From Girardinichthys multiradiatus (taxonomy: Eukaryota; Chordata; Actinopteri; Cyprinodontiformes; Goodeidae): 64,000 bases of DNA. Below, in pieces: positions 1 through 10,991 of the stretch. The stretch is from NCBI RefSeq assembly GCF_021462225.1, contig NC_061800.1, forward strand, positions 1,426,001-1,490,000, given 5' to 3'. Within the stretch, counting starts at the first letter, position 1, and the number at the start of each line of letters is the position of its first letter. Below the pieces are notes generated by a model. It did not search any database and had not been told where the DNA came from. It was given only the letters and a program-made list of their open reading frames with translations. Made by a program: the position numbers and the translations under genes.

Positions 1-589
1 GGGTGAATACTTATGAATCGCACAATTTTCAGATTTTGTTTTGTTGAAAAAAAGTAAAACTATCATTCTAAACTAATGCTTGTTAAATAGACCTCAGCTT
101 CTTTAATAACTAAAATAACTTTACATGTACTATCTTTAAGTAACATTAAGTTATTGTCATTGCTTATAAGGGTTTTACTAGTCTTAATTATGTAACTTGA
201 ACCTATTTTGTTTCCTTTCCAATACTGTGACCGCAGCATATTGGTTAAGAGCTCTGTTAATTTAATTTGAATTGTGTGATGAAAATAAATGAATTCATTC
301 ATTCATTTGTAAACAACAACTGTGGTTTTAAAGTAAAAGGTGAAAAGATGTCCAAGATGCATACTGATGTCTCATTGTGGCCTATATGAGGTTAATTTTC
401 AATACATTTTTATGGACTTAAAAAAAGGACTAACTTACAGTATTTTGAGGAATGGATCATTTTCCATTCACTTTACAGTTTCATTATTTTATTATTTTGT
501 GTTGTTATAAAACAGTGCCACATTATTTCTTGCTTTTTTTAGTCTATTAATGATTTTGTACAGTGTTGATTTCCTGAACAATTCCATCT
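1..589. other. AT-rich sequence, no gene recognised
   Basis: This stretch is AT-rich with many stops in all frames. The only structure I see is a short ATTC tetranucleotide run near 290-306. The small open frames show no motif. Confidence 0.5.
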
Positions 590-1720
590 ATCCAGCAATA
601 CCTGCTCAGCCTTCACCTGATTCAAAATGCTGCAGCAAGAGTTCTGATGAAAATTAAAAAGAGAGATCATATTTCCCCTACTTTAACTTCCCTTAATTGG
701 CTCCTTGTTAAATCCAGAATAGAATTTAAAATTCTCCTCCTCACATTTAAAGCCCTTAATGATCTAGCTCCATCATACATCAGAGATCTGATTGGTCCAT
801 ATGTTCCTAACAGAGCACTTCGTTCTCAGACTGCAGGTTTACTGGTGGTTCCTAGAGTCTCTAGAAGTAGAATTGGAGGCAGATCCTTTAGTTATCAGGC
901 TCCTCTCCTGTGGAACCAGCACCCAGTTTTAGTCCGTGAGGCAGACACCCTGTCTACTTTTAAGGCTAGGCTTAAAACTTTCCTTTTTGATAAAGCTTAT
1001 AGTTAGAGTGGCTTAGTTTATCCTGAGAAATCTGTGTAGTTATGCTGCTATAGGCATAGGCTGCTGGAGGACATAATGACCACTTTCACCCTCTTCGCTA
1101 CATTCTCACACTACTCTCCAATTTTGCATTACTTGCTGTTATTTCAGCTTTTAACTTTGTTCTCTTTTCTCTTCCTAGAAGCTACACCTGGCCTGACTCT
1201 GTGTCTACCTGTGACAGCTTTCTGGAGAGGGGCATTGTCCAAGCTTCTGCTGGCAACAACTTAATGCTCACCCTCTACCGATGATACACATGGCCCTATC
1301 ATTCAGTTTAACCCTTTTCTCTCTCCTAGACATGGTGATTGACTGAGCTTAACTGTAACTAACTGTATGTGTTCTCTTTCAGACTCTATCCTTAAAAACT
1401 GGCTCAGAGTTTATCTGTTCTTTCTTTCTAGGTGAAACGACTAAAGGAGCTACATCCATTAACATTTAATTTTCCTTCTCATAGAAAGGACTCCTGGATC
1501 AGTGCTTCTGTGTTCTCTTTGTGTCTCTCCTGTGTTCTGTCAAACCCCCAGTCGGTCGTGGCAGATGGCCGCTCACACCGGGCCTGGTTCTGGTTCTGCT
1601 GGAGGTTTCTTCCTGTTAAAAGGGAGTTTTTCCTCTCCACTGTCGCTACATGCATGCTCAGTATAAGGGATTGCTGCAAAGTCAACGCCAGTGACTGTCC
1701 ACTGTCTCCGAGTGGCTGAT
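590..1720 (+). mobile_element. L2-like LINE, 5'-truncated 3' end
   Basis: A 119-codon frame (647-1006) encodes the C-terminal end of a non-LTR reverse transcriptase. It has the teleost L2-type wording SRIEFKILLLTFKALNDLAP followed by LWNQ and FKARLKTFLF, then a stop. Sequence just upstream still reads as the preceding RT segment. From 1007 to about 1715 lies the long 3' UTR of the same family, including the stretch about a cysteine-rich CATGCATGCTCAGTATAAGG block. The same 3' UTR occurs again at 35276-35825, which confirms it as a repeat. The endonuclease and the RT core are absent. Clade assignment (L2 versus Rex1) is inference. Confidence 0.8.
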
Positions 1721-4700
1721 GCCAGTTCAATACAGGGCTAACTTAGAGACACACAAGACAGACCACCATACACTCACACACACAACTAAAAACTTTCATT
1801 GACACAAACATGCATGTCCTTTGATTGTGGGAGGAAGCGGAAACTCGCCCAAGTACACTAGGACGTTCTTGCTTTGATATAACAAAGCTAATTGTCAATC
1901 AACCATGCTTGCCAACCGCAGTGCCAGATGTAATCACAGCTGTTGATATGAAGACAAAAATGTGTATAGGTCAAGAAAAAAGTATATGTCTACAATTATT
2001 CCAGTATTTGAAGAACCAAAATTACATCACTTTATGAGAAATTATAAAAAATAGATATTATCACAATATGATAAATACAAATAAGGCCAAAATCATAGGT
2101 GGAGTACAACAAGGAAGATGGGTACATATGTGCTGCAGAAATGTCTACATACTTATAAATCCCTGTGGAAAACTGGATTTAAGGCCAGCAGTAAAACATA
2201 AACAAAGAAACTACCAACAGAAAAAACAATAAAAGAGTTGACACTAAATTCAAGGCCTTTTCTGTGATCTAGGATGAATTTAACTTTAAAACTCACATTT
2301 ACGCAGGTGCACTCTATATGAAATTGTTTTTATATTGATGCAATGTTCTGCTGTAGCTGTCACATGCTGGATGGTTTTATTTGAAGCCAAGGACACTTTC
2401 ATTTGGATATCATATTGGCAGTGGAAGAAGATGTTTGTGATGTTATTTTTTCTTTTTGTATTTATATAGGTTAAAAGTGTGAGGTGGATTGTTGATATTG
2501 CCACCTGTATAATTTTCGCTTTTAATAGGAGATTCATTGACAGATTTGCCTTAAAGTTTTTCCATTTAATTTCTTACAAGACACCAGGGGTTCATTCATA
2601 CAAAGTGGCAGCACACTTCATTTTGGTGTTGTTAGATTGTTTAAAAACCCCAATAAAGTTCTATTCTATTATTTTCTTTTGTATTATACTGAGTGAACAA
2701 TTTTGCAATGTAAAAAGATTTAATAAAGCTAATCTTTTCATCTTGTTATGAAAATTGGCCAGTGCAAAATAGAATGAAGCTATAATTAGCTGTGCCAAGA
2801 AGTGTGAGCTGCACTTGTCATGCTCTGCAAGTTACTTTTTATTTGAATAACCTCATTAAGGTCTTTCTATTACTGCCCTCAGGATATACTGCAGGTTACA
2901 TTTCTTTAGCTCTTGACTGCAGTTATGTTTTAGAATCTATTGGATCACCTAATATAGACCACTTCTACATAATGGCCTTTATGTTTTGTGTGTTGCTGTG
3001 TAAAACAAAATAGCTTACAGCTCACCCACATAAATGACCCTCACTGAAGTCAATAATTTGCTGGTTTGGATTATAAAATAAGAATTTTTATTGTTGTGCT
3101 CACTATAATAACTCAAATGTGTTGTCTCTGTCCCACTGCTGTAAATTCTGCTTTACTTTATATTTTATTCTACTTTACAGTTCCTCTGACACTGCTGCAA
3201 ATTTACAAGAAGATTGGACATGTGAGAGCAGAGGACTATCTTCCTTTGTAAGCTCTGTTTCCTATTTGTCCCTCAGGAAGCCATTACTGTGAACTTACTT
3301 GGTTTATAGGGAGAGCCCTGATATAAATTAGGCTCTTCTTGCTGGGAAGTACCATTATGAAATATAGTTTGGATAGTCTCTGAAGGTAAAGGCTTGGTTT
3401 TATCCCCTATGGAACCCCTGATTTACATTGATTGTCTTTATAATTACTGCATAACTGCAAGATAGTAAGGCTAACTCAAGCAAAAAGTAAGCATTAGCAC
3501 AAACAGTCAGAGAATAACTAGGAAATCTGATCATAGGCTACATTACAGAATGAATTACACTCAGTTTGTGCAAATATCCCAGAAAGTAACAAATCTAGCC
3601 AAGCAATGGAAAACGTCTCACACATCAGGCAGCCACCAGTATTTAACAACTGCCTGTCTGTTCCCGCCACTGGTGTTCTCTGGTCTTTCTTTTTTCAAGT
3701 AATGGGGATATAGACCCAGTTCAGCTGGTTACGTTGTCTTCACTGTAAAAAAAAATTATGGAAAAGCGGGGTCAGCAAATGTTCTGACTTGTGATGACCT
3801 GTTAAAAATAAATAATCTTTATTGTTTTTTTTTAAGGCTTAAACTAATTACTGAACGAATGTCCCCATGATTAAAGTGTTCAGTTTTTCCATTAAGCTTA
3901 TTATACTTTTGCTTTCCAAGATTTAAACCTGTGCATGCCATACTGTGCCTTTTAAAAAAACTTTACAAGAACATTGAGCTCTCTGTAGCAGCGAAGCCCA
4001 CATCCTAGCAGTGCTGTCTCAGAGAACCATGGCTCCACCGGATGAATTAGAGAAGCTATTATGGACGTTTGCTCACAGGATAAAGTTGTCTGTTCATCTC
4101 CATCTTTTTCTGGGTTTCTTGGAGAAGTGCCCGAGCTACCGCACACTGTTGGCGGTCAGACGCCTTGCAGCTCCTCTGGATCATCTCCAGAAGTCCCTCC
4201 ACCATTTACAATCACTTTCTCTTAAAAGGAATGACTCTCAAACTATTCTAAACTCTCAACACTTTTATTCTAAATAAGCCAGAGGAAAAGTTACAAAGAT
4301 CAGTGCTGATAGCTCCCGTCCTTAACCTGCTTGGTGATTGAAGTGACAAAACAGCCTCGAAAGAAGGTCACACATGGTTTTTATGCCTGGTACTCCCTCC
4401 ATGGGATGTATACTCCCTCTGTGTTTATCAGTAGACTATGTGTCACCTTTCTGGTGTCTATCTGATAAAGTTTGTTATAGCAGGTGTCCAAACCTGAATC
4501 TAAGTGTGGTTGCAGCATTCTAATCACTCCTGTTGCACAGCTTTCCACAATCAAACACAGGTGCACTAAACTTTATGTGAAACTGTAGGTCATTTGTCCT
4601 TTGACGTGCGTCATTGAGGACTATTATCCTATCCTAAGAAAAGTGAAAACATTAGCATTTATACTTTATCATTCTGGTCTGTGTGCAGAAGCTCATCTAT

Positions 4701-4974
4701 AAATAATACTAAACAAGGTTATTCCCAACAGAGGTTAAATGAGATGGAGTGGGTTTCCTCATCATGTCTCCTCCAGAGTGATGCAGAGAAGACCCCTTCC
4801 GCTTTTTAATACTCATATGTGCTGTCCTGATAAGACAATGGCAAAGGACTTTTTAAATCTTAGTGATTCTTTTAATCTGGTATAATCTGTGTCAATGCTT
4901 ACACAAAGTTGTGGGCACACACTGTATCTTATGTTAACTTACGGTTTACGTGTTTTAAACTAAGAACTTTGTGA
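1721..4974. other. Long stretch without a recognisable gene
   Basis: About 3.2 kb of AT-rich DNA. Around 1790-1870 there is a degenerate piece of a common teleost interspersed repeat (CATGCATGTCCTTTGATTGT then GGGAGGAAGC). The open frames at 2286-2537, 2479-2751, 4011-4277 and 4381-4566 lack conserved motifs, and I treat them as chance. I see no splice-supported exon chain. Confidence 0.45.
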
Positions 4975-5945
4975 TATAGTTTGGTCAGATCATAGGCCCG
5001 TCTTGTTTGAAATCTCCCTCCCATTTTCAAATGTCGATCCTCCTGAAATTGTTAGATACTGCAGTGTTTTTTATTTTGCCACTGCTGGTTAATTCTCTGA
5101 TCTTTTTAACCAAAATTGCAGTCTTCCTGAACAGTCTGCTATACATGATAACTGTGACAAACTTAGTTCATGGTTTTATACAACCTGTCAAACTCTTTTG
5201 GATTCTGTGCCCCTTTTTGAGATCAGACAATTGAAGGCCAAACCTCAATCTTGGATGAATGAAAGCACCCGCGCTGCTAGAAGAGAGTGTAGGAGAGCCA
5301 AACGTAAATCCAAGAAGGATAAACTTTAGGTGTCATGTGAAATTTTAAAATACAACTGGAATTTCTATGAGAAAATTAAGGATGCAAAAATTATTTTTCT
5401 GCTTTTATTCATGGAAATTGTTACACGCCTCATATTTGAACATAAAAGCTTAGATCTCTCACTGCGCTCAGGATACATCTATCCATCCACTATGCTATGC
5501 TGTCGTTGACAAGTTTGAGCCTGTTTCTTTGCCCACTATGCATTAGATTGTTACTTGCCTAAAGCCCTCTGCACCGATTGTACAGTCGATTATCAATTGT
5601 AACTTATCTTCTGGGGTTGTTCCTAAAAACCTTAAACAGGCAGAAATTCAGCCATTACCTAAAAAAACCTGCTCTTGATCCCAGTTCTTCAAAATTACAG
5701 GCCTATCTCTAAACTGCCTTTCATCTCTAAAATCAACGAAAAGGCAGTTTACAAGCAATTAATGGCTTCTTTAGAAGAATATAAAATTTCTGAGATTGTT
5801 CAATCTGGTTTTGAAGCTCTTCATAGTACTGAGTCTAGGTTATTTGGCAGATTGAATGTTCTCTATCAAACTATGTGATTTTGAATCGTCCGCTGTCTCT
5901 CTTCGTTATAGGGTCCAACAGGGCTCAGTGTTAGGCCCTCTTACA
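4975..5945 (+). mobile_element. L2-like LINE fragment, endonuclease end to RT palm
   Basis: At about 4983 a frame opens with SDHRPVLFEISLP, the SDH terminal motif of APE-type LINE endonucleases. It is followed by the linker (QSWMNESTRAARRECRRAK at 5240-5300) and the RT start (NYRPISKLPFISKINEKAVY, about 5695-5755). A final piece (about 5890-5945) reads as the conserved QQGSVLGPL motif. Several frameshifts and stops lie between the pieces, and internal segments are missing, so it is dead. It ends abruptly at about 5945, where a different LINE begins. Confidence 0.75.
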
Positions 5946-6240
5946 GACCTACAGACAGGAGGTGGATCGGCTGGTACACTGGTGTGGTCAGAACCACCTT
6001 GAACTAACCCAGTCAGACTATGGAGATGATGGTGAACTTTCAGAGAACACCAATCCCACACACCCCTTACCATCCTCAACAACACTGTGTCTGCTGTGGA
6101 CCACTTCTGTTTCCTAAGAGCCACTATTTCTAAAGACATAAGATGGTCCTCACACAAAGACAATATTTGTAATCTATTGTATTCGTTGTACTTCCTGAGG
6201 CAATTCAAGAAGTACAACGCTCCACAAGAGCTGTTGATCA
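5946..6240 (+). mobile_element. Second LINE type, RT thumb fragment
   Basis: Translation gives EVDRLVHWCGQNHLELTQS, then VSAVDHFCFLRATISKDIRW and LYFLRQFKKYNAPQELLI. This is the post-palm region of a CR1/L2-superfamily LINE that differs from the neighbours. It directly abuts the L2-like piece on its left and an opposite-strand LINE on its right. It carries at least one frameshift. Confidence 0.65.
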
Positions 6241-7216
6241 AATCAAATCAAGTCAAATCAAATGTATTTATATAGCACATTTAAGAACAACTGCCGCTGG
6301 CCAAAGTGCTGCACACAGAAAAAAAAAACAACAGTAATTGCAACATAAAAGAAAATACAGGCACAGTGTAAGACAGAAATAGAAACATTAAAAATAAACC
6401 AACAGAAGAGTCTTTCACACTATATTAAAAGCCAGTGGGTACAAATGTGTTTTAGGAAGTGACTTAAAAACCCCAAGAGTTTAAGCCTGTGTAACATGAA
6501 GGGGGAGCTGGTTCTGGAACTGAAAAGGCCTGATGAACTCTACGAACCAACCTGGACCTTAAGACAACTAAGAACAGATTAGCATTAGATCTAATGGGGT
6601 CTAGAGGGCACATAAGGCTGCAGGAGATCAGACAACAATACAGAAGACTGGCCATTCAAGGCCTTATAGGCCAGCAATCAAACTTTAAAATCGATTCTAA
6701 AACAACCAGAAAGCCAGTGCAGGGAAGAGAGATATGTCCCTGCTTTTTTGTTTGCGTTAATAAACAAGCTGCAGCCTTCTGAACTAGCTGCAGTCATGAG
6801 AGGCTGGCCTGGCTAACACCAACATACAAAGAATTACAGTAGTCAAGTTGGAAGCTAATAAAAGCATGAATCAACCATTCAAAATCATTAAAAGATAAAA
6901 ATGGTTTCACTTTGGATAAAAGTCTCAGTTTAAAAAAGGATCTTTTTTACAACAGAGCTTATCTGTTTCTCAAGATTAAGACTGGAATCAAGAATCACTC
7001 CAAGATTTTTAACATGAGATTTTACAAACTGCTCAAGGCTTCCGAGGTCAGGAGACACACTACGATTTCCACTGGGACCAAAAATTCTAACTTCAGTTTT
7101 ATTTTCATTGAATTGTAGAACATTTGAAGCCATCCAAGCTAAACCTCAGTCAGGCAGTCAAACTGTGGTTGCAGTGAAAAGGCGTGATTGTGCTTCAACT
7201 GAAAATAAATTTGAGT
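6241..7216 (-). mobile_element. L2-like LINE 3' half, minus strand
   Basis: On the minus strand, from 7216 downward, the RT active-site motif ADDTQIYFQL appears. It is followed after an in-frame stop by ASNVLQFNENKTEVRIFGPS and NLGVILDSSLNLEKQISSVV, then VLRSRLVRRVHQAFSVPEPA near 6500-6560. The 3' UTR ends at 6241-6300 with a GTGCTATATAAATACATTTG-type tail. Stops and frameshifts make it a pseudogene. The tract at 7240-7375 looks like the tail of yet another LINE. Confidence 0.75.
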
Positions 7217-7375
7217 ATCATCTGCAGATAGAGTGAAATAAAATGTTAAATTTCTTAAATATGGAGCATAAGGGAAGCATATAAATGTCCCATTGTTTGT
7301 GTGCACAAACTTGGCAATAAAGCTGATTCTGATTATTTTTTCCATGTATCTGCTACCACTTGGCTCCATCTTCAG

Positions 7376-8070
7376 GAGTTTCCATTCACTGTTATGCAGA
7401 TTATTCCCAATTTAATCTCCCCCTTAAAAAGGCTAAGGGTTATCTATTAGACTCATTGCTCAAATGTCTTTATGATATAAAGGCATTAAACGTCTACATC
7501 TGAACAAGCAAAAAAAACAGAAGTGATGGTTTTGGGTGGCACATCTGAGACCACCTCCATAGATCTTGACAAATTGGCTTTGGGATTAGTGGCCAGGCGC
7601 CCTGCAGATTGTGCAAAACGCTGCAGCATGGCTCATAACTGGAACAAGAAAGCCTGAGTACATCACCCCTTTTTAATGTTACTTTATTGGTTACCTGTAT
7701 ATTTCAGGATCCAGTTCCTTTATTTGCTTTTAAATCGCTTATGGGTTGGTTCCTCTTAACTGTCTGAGCTTCTACATATACCTACCCGCCCGCTCCCTTA
7801 GGTCTGCTGACCAGTGCTCCTTAAAGTGCCAAAAACTAATGTAAACTTAGAGGGGAATGCACTTTTTCTGTAGCTGCTCTGAACATGTGGAACAAGCTGC
7901 TGCTGCATGTTAGCCAGGCCTCATTGGTCTGCGAGTTTAAAAATCTTCTTAAAACACACTTATTTGCTTAAGTATTGCATACTTCCTGGGAGGTTGGCTT
8001 TAATTTTTTTATTATTTTATATTTTATTTAATAATCTATGTGAATTTTTCAGATGTATGCTTTAACTTGT
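7376..8070 (+). mobile_element. L2-like LINE 3' end, plus strand
   Basis: Scattered frames read HCYADYSQ-like, KKAKGYLLDSLLKCLYDIKA and TEVMVLGGTSETTSIDLDKL, then the thumb (LLYWLPVYFRIQF) and the terminal FKNLLKTHLF-like segment. An internal deletion around 7590 joins distant RT parts. It ends where the ERV-A LTR starts at 8078, so it appears to be the sequence into which ERV-A inserted on the left side. Confidence 0.65.
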
Positions 8071-8077
8071 CTGTTTT

Positions 8078-8310
8078 TGTTAGGGTTTCTATGACTTTTT
8101 GTATTGTTTATCACTCATCTAAGTGCTTTTCCCTCCTTACATGTTACAGGAAGGGAGATGGTCACAAGAATGAATTATGCTTTTATTCTTTTATTATTTT
8201 ATTATTTTACTAGCAGCATCTGGGGGCTATACACCAGATCCCACTTCCCACTTCCTCTGTTTGTTTATAATCAAGACAAATGAACCCTAACCTTTCTGAC
8301 CCCCCCCCCC

Positions 8311-8349
<39 letters not shown>

Positions 8350-8516
8350 CCACCCTGAATGTTGTTGAACTGTGTGTGACCAAGCATGTATAAATAAAGA
8401 GGGAGGAGTGTTAATACTTTGTAGTTTTGCACTGCAGAGTGTGACCTACCCTTGCCGCAAGTATAACTGACTCTGTGTCGTTCCTTACCTCTGAGTTGAC
8501 TAAATAATACCTATCA
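8078..8516 (+). repeat. ERV-A 5' LTR
   Basis: It starts TGTTAGGGTTTC and matches 15492-15912. It contains a C run followed by a CA repeat (about 8304-8347), which is shorter and lacks the C run in the second LTR. The 3' boundary is uncertain, because identity between the two copies runs on to 8660. I place it at the TATCA before the primer site. Confidence 0.8.
8389..8398 (+). promoter_or_regulatory. ERV-A LTR TATA box overlapping AATAAA
   Basis: TATAAATA (8389-8396) overlaps AATAAA (8393-8398). The same arrangement is at 15785-15794 in the second LTR. The sequence could serve as promoter TATA element, polyadenylation signal or both. No other clear AATAAA is present in the LTR. Confidence 0.5.
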
Positions 8517-8522
8517 TTAATT

Positions 8523-8541
8523 TGGTCCTTCGGAGCCGGAT
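8523..8541 (+). promoter_or_regulatory. ERV-A primer-binding site, tRNA-Tyr type
   Basis: TGGTCCTTCGGAGCCGGAT is complementary to the 3' end of tRNA-Tyr (which ends in CTCGAAGGACCA) apart from one extra G. The related provirus ERV-C has TGGTCCTTTCGAGCCGGA at the same place (31053-31069, minus strand), which supports the call. Confidence 0.65.
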
Positions 8542-8754
8542 ATTATATGACCTAAAGTGATTTTATCTTTCTTTGCAGTGACTGGCGGATCTCCGGGAAC
8601 AGCCTGACGTCGAGTTAAGCTCTGCCGCACAGCCGCATTTAGGCCTGGTGGCTGAAAGTCCCGGTGTGTGACGTTCGCATCTGGCCGGTGGATTATTGTC
8701 TTACTCGGCGCTGGGTGGCTCTTGAGGTCCGACAGAGTCACCTAGAAGTCAACT

Positions 8755-8766
8755 CCGAGGTGAGAC
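8755..8766 (+). promoter_or_regulatory. Putative major splice donor of ERV-A leader
   Basis: CCGAG|GTGAGA is a near-consensus 5' splice site (GT at 8760-8761) between the primer site and the hairpin array. Its position matches the major donor of simple retroviruses, so the hairpins downstream would be present only in unspliced RNA. Confidence 0.45.
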
Positions 8767-8840
8767 AGTTTTAAAATACAGTACATGAGATAAGAGTAAG
8801 CGCTATATAAATGAAAAAAGAAAAGTACTTAAAAGGTAGT

Positions 8841-8999
8841 GTCTCGCCGAAAGGAGACTGCATTGGAAAGGTTTTATTTCGCCGCAAAGAAATAGCGATA
8901 AATTTAGGTAGTTATCTCGCCGTAAAGAGATTAAAAACGACTAGGCGCCGTAAAGTGAACTGGATAATTTGGTTGGTAACATTCCGCCGGAAGGGAATG
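8841..8999 (+). promoter_or_regulatory. Array of covarying GNAA-loop hairpins in the ERV-A leader
   Basis: Four perfect hairpins share the octanucleotide loop GCCGNAAR. They are 8841-8858 (stem GTCTC/GAGAC, loop GCCGAAAG), 8875-8894 (TATTTC/GAAATA, GCCGCAAA), 8914-8931 (ATCTC/GAGAT, GCCGTAAA) and 8980-8999 (CATTCC/GGAATG, GCCGGAAG). A fifth loop, GCCGTAAA at 8947-8954, has a decayed stem. Loop starts are 28-39 nt apart. Stem positions 2, 3 and 5 change in a compensatory way while the loop stays fixed and its variable base takes all four nucleotides. Each loop contains a GNRA tetraloop (GNAA), and where the last base is G it can close on C. The position, after a donor and before gag, suggests an RNA packaging or dimerisation signal; that function is inferred. 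Confidence 0.8.
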
Positions 9000-9360
9000 A
9001 AATTAAGTGTTAAATAATAAAGAGAGCTCATAAACTAAGCTAGGTCGACCATACATATTGCTGAAGGGACATAAATATGTTAAAATACTAACTGTGTGAG
9101 TGCTGTTTTGTGTGTGTTTGGAAGACTAAGCATTTTGGAAGAATCTTAGTAGGATTCTGCTGGTCTTGTGTTTTCTTTTGCCCAGAATAGAAAGACGTAT
9201 TGGTGATTCTTGGAGATAAAGGTCGGGTTTAATCCCAGAAAATGAACACCGCTGCAAATTAGTCGCAGTAGAAGGGCGTGTTAATGTCCTCTCCTTGAAT
9301 CTCATGCCAGTGAATTTCTATCTGGGACATTTATAGTATTGTGAACTAAAATTAAACATC

Positions 9361-10985
9361 ATGGGGAAGAAACAAAGTAAACTAATTAACTTAGAAGGAG
9401 ATGTAAAGTTTATGGAGAATTATGTAAAAGGAGCAGGTATGATCTGTCATAGATGGAATAAAAAACATGGTCTCTTGGGTAAACTAAATATTAACGATAT
9501 CTTAAAATTGCAAAGGGATTTAAAATTAGAAATAATGAATACCAAGAAACCAACTATAAAGGAAAAGAGAAAGGTTGAGTATAAATTCTCAGACAAATGG
9601 CTGGAACAAAGTAAATTAAGAAACATGCAGAGGCAAGAAAAGGAGGAGAAGCGACAGGAGAAGCTGACAGCTGCAGTCTTGGTGCGTGCCCACATGAGGA
9701 AACAGTGGTCGCATCCAGACAGCGAGGTGTTCAGTCCCCTGCCGTGCAGACAGCTGCAGGGCAGGCAGCTGGAGCACAGCAAATTGGAGGAGAGATAAAA
9801 GGAGCTGTTCCTAAAACTCCTATAAGTAAGCAAGAAAAATTAAGTAATCCTTTTAAAACAGAAGAACAGAGCTCTTTTAGTGAGTCCTCGTCTCCTAATT
9901 CCTGGTGGGACACAGGAGTGCGAACTAGGAGTCAAAATAAGAAAACTACCCCCAGCATATACCCAGGCGAAGCCTTAATGGCTCACGAACAGAAATTTCA
10001 TCCATCTGAAATACATTTAGAGGGAGACACATTCCCTCTAGTTGAGGTAGCAAATCCAAACATAGGTGACGCTAATCACCGACAGCCGCCAACTATTCTA
10101 GTATATAGACCATGGACACAGGAAGACAGAACTGCTGCTTTAAAAGGTATCCCACCGATACAGGAAGGAGTAGAGGAGTTTCTAGCAGCTATTACAGAAC
10201 TCAAAGGAAGTTTTCATCTTAATGGCAGAGAGATGCTCCAGTGTTTTACCCAGCTGTTTGGTCATTGCTCGAACAGAGTAGCAGGAGGTTTCACTGGATG
10301 CGATGATAATGGTGACATACTAGCACATAATTCACTAGATTTAAGGGACGCCTTAAGCTTACTCTTTGAAAGAATTCGAAGAGTTTATATACAGACAGCA
10401 CATTATGGTAAAATCTCACAATGCAAACAGAAGGAGGAAGAGGACCCACAAGATTTCTTGGATAGGATGAGACGTGTTTTTAGAGCAAACTCTGCTATAC
10501 CATATGATGAGGCAGAGGCAGGAGCCTATCAGCAACAGTTGAAGAGAGCCTTTTTGCCACGCCTTAAAATTGAACTCAGACGGTATATAGACAAACACTG
10601 GGTTCATCAAAATACAGGAACTGTTACACAAGCTTTAGAATATGCAGAGCACGCTCATAAAACACAACGAGATAGGAAGACAGATACGTTTGGAATGCAA
10701 GACAGTTTAATAGCATTGCATCGCTCAGGGGCAAGCGAGCAAAGAGGACGGAGGGGATTTAGAGGTCACAGAGGAGGAGGAGGAGGGAGGCCACGACACA
10801 GTTACACACAGAGCAATGTGTGTCTGATGTGTGGGAAAATAGGGCATTATGCTAGAGAATGTAGGACAATTTTACAAAACCCTGGCGCAAGAGATGAAAA
10901 CTGCTGGATCTGCAATGAGCCAGGACATTTTGCAAGAGAATGTAATGAAAAGCGGGTGTATAACCCCAACTCTACCCAGAATTGA
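9361..10985 (+). pseudogene. gag: ERV-A gag (matrix, capsid, nucleocapsid), one frameshift
   Basis: The start ATG at 9361 gives MGKKQSK, with Gly2 as a possible myristoylation site. The basic matrix frame runs to 9798. The rest is in another frame (9705-10985), so a single-base shift lies near 9680-9790. The second part (426 codons from 9705) has YPGEAL at residues 86-91, a possible ALIX-type late motif. It also has a capsid with a major homology region (about residues 240-262), an Arg/Gly-rich stretch (347-364) and two CX2CX4HX4C zinc knuckles (C373-C386 and C400-C413). Two knuckles and the capsid wording fit gamma-like fish retroviruses. It ends in TGA at 10983, with pol continuing in the same frame. 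Confidence 0.88.
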
Positions 10986-10991
10986 CAATTA
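10983..10991 (+). promoter_or_regulatory. Gag stop in a leaky-stop context (TGA CAATTA)
   Basis: The gag terminator TGA is immediately followed by CAATTA, and pol continues in the same frame without another stop. CARYYA after a stop codon is the tobamovirus-type readthrough signal. Gammaretroviruses also make Gag-Pol by stop readthrough, though with a different signal. The combination suggests that Gag-Pol of ERV-A was made by readthrough of UGA; the efficiency is not known. Confidence 0.6.

Noticed and set aside
4011..4277. 88-codon frame as a host exon
   Set aside because: No splice-supported neighbours and no recognisable domain; the opposite strand is equally open.
8304..8347. C run plus CA repeat as a regulatory element
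   Set aside because: Length differs between the two LTRs as expected of a microsatellite.
8811..9017. 68-codon basic open frame in the ERV-A leader
   Set aside because: It runs across the hairpin array; the repeated codons follow from the conserved loops, and stem covariation shows selection on RNA pairing rather than on a peptide.
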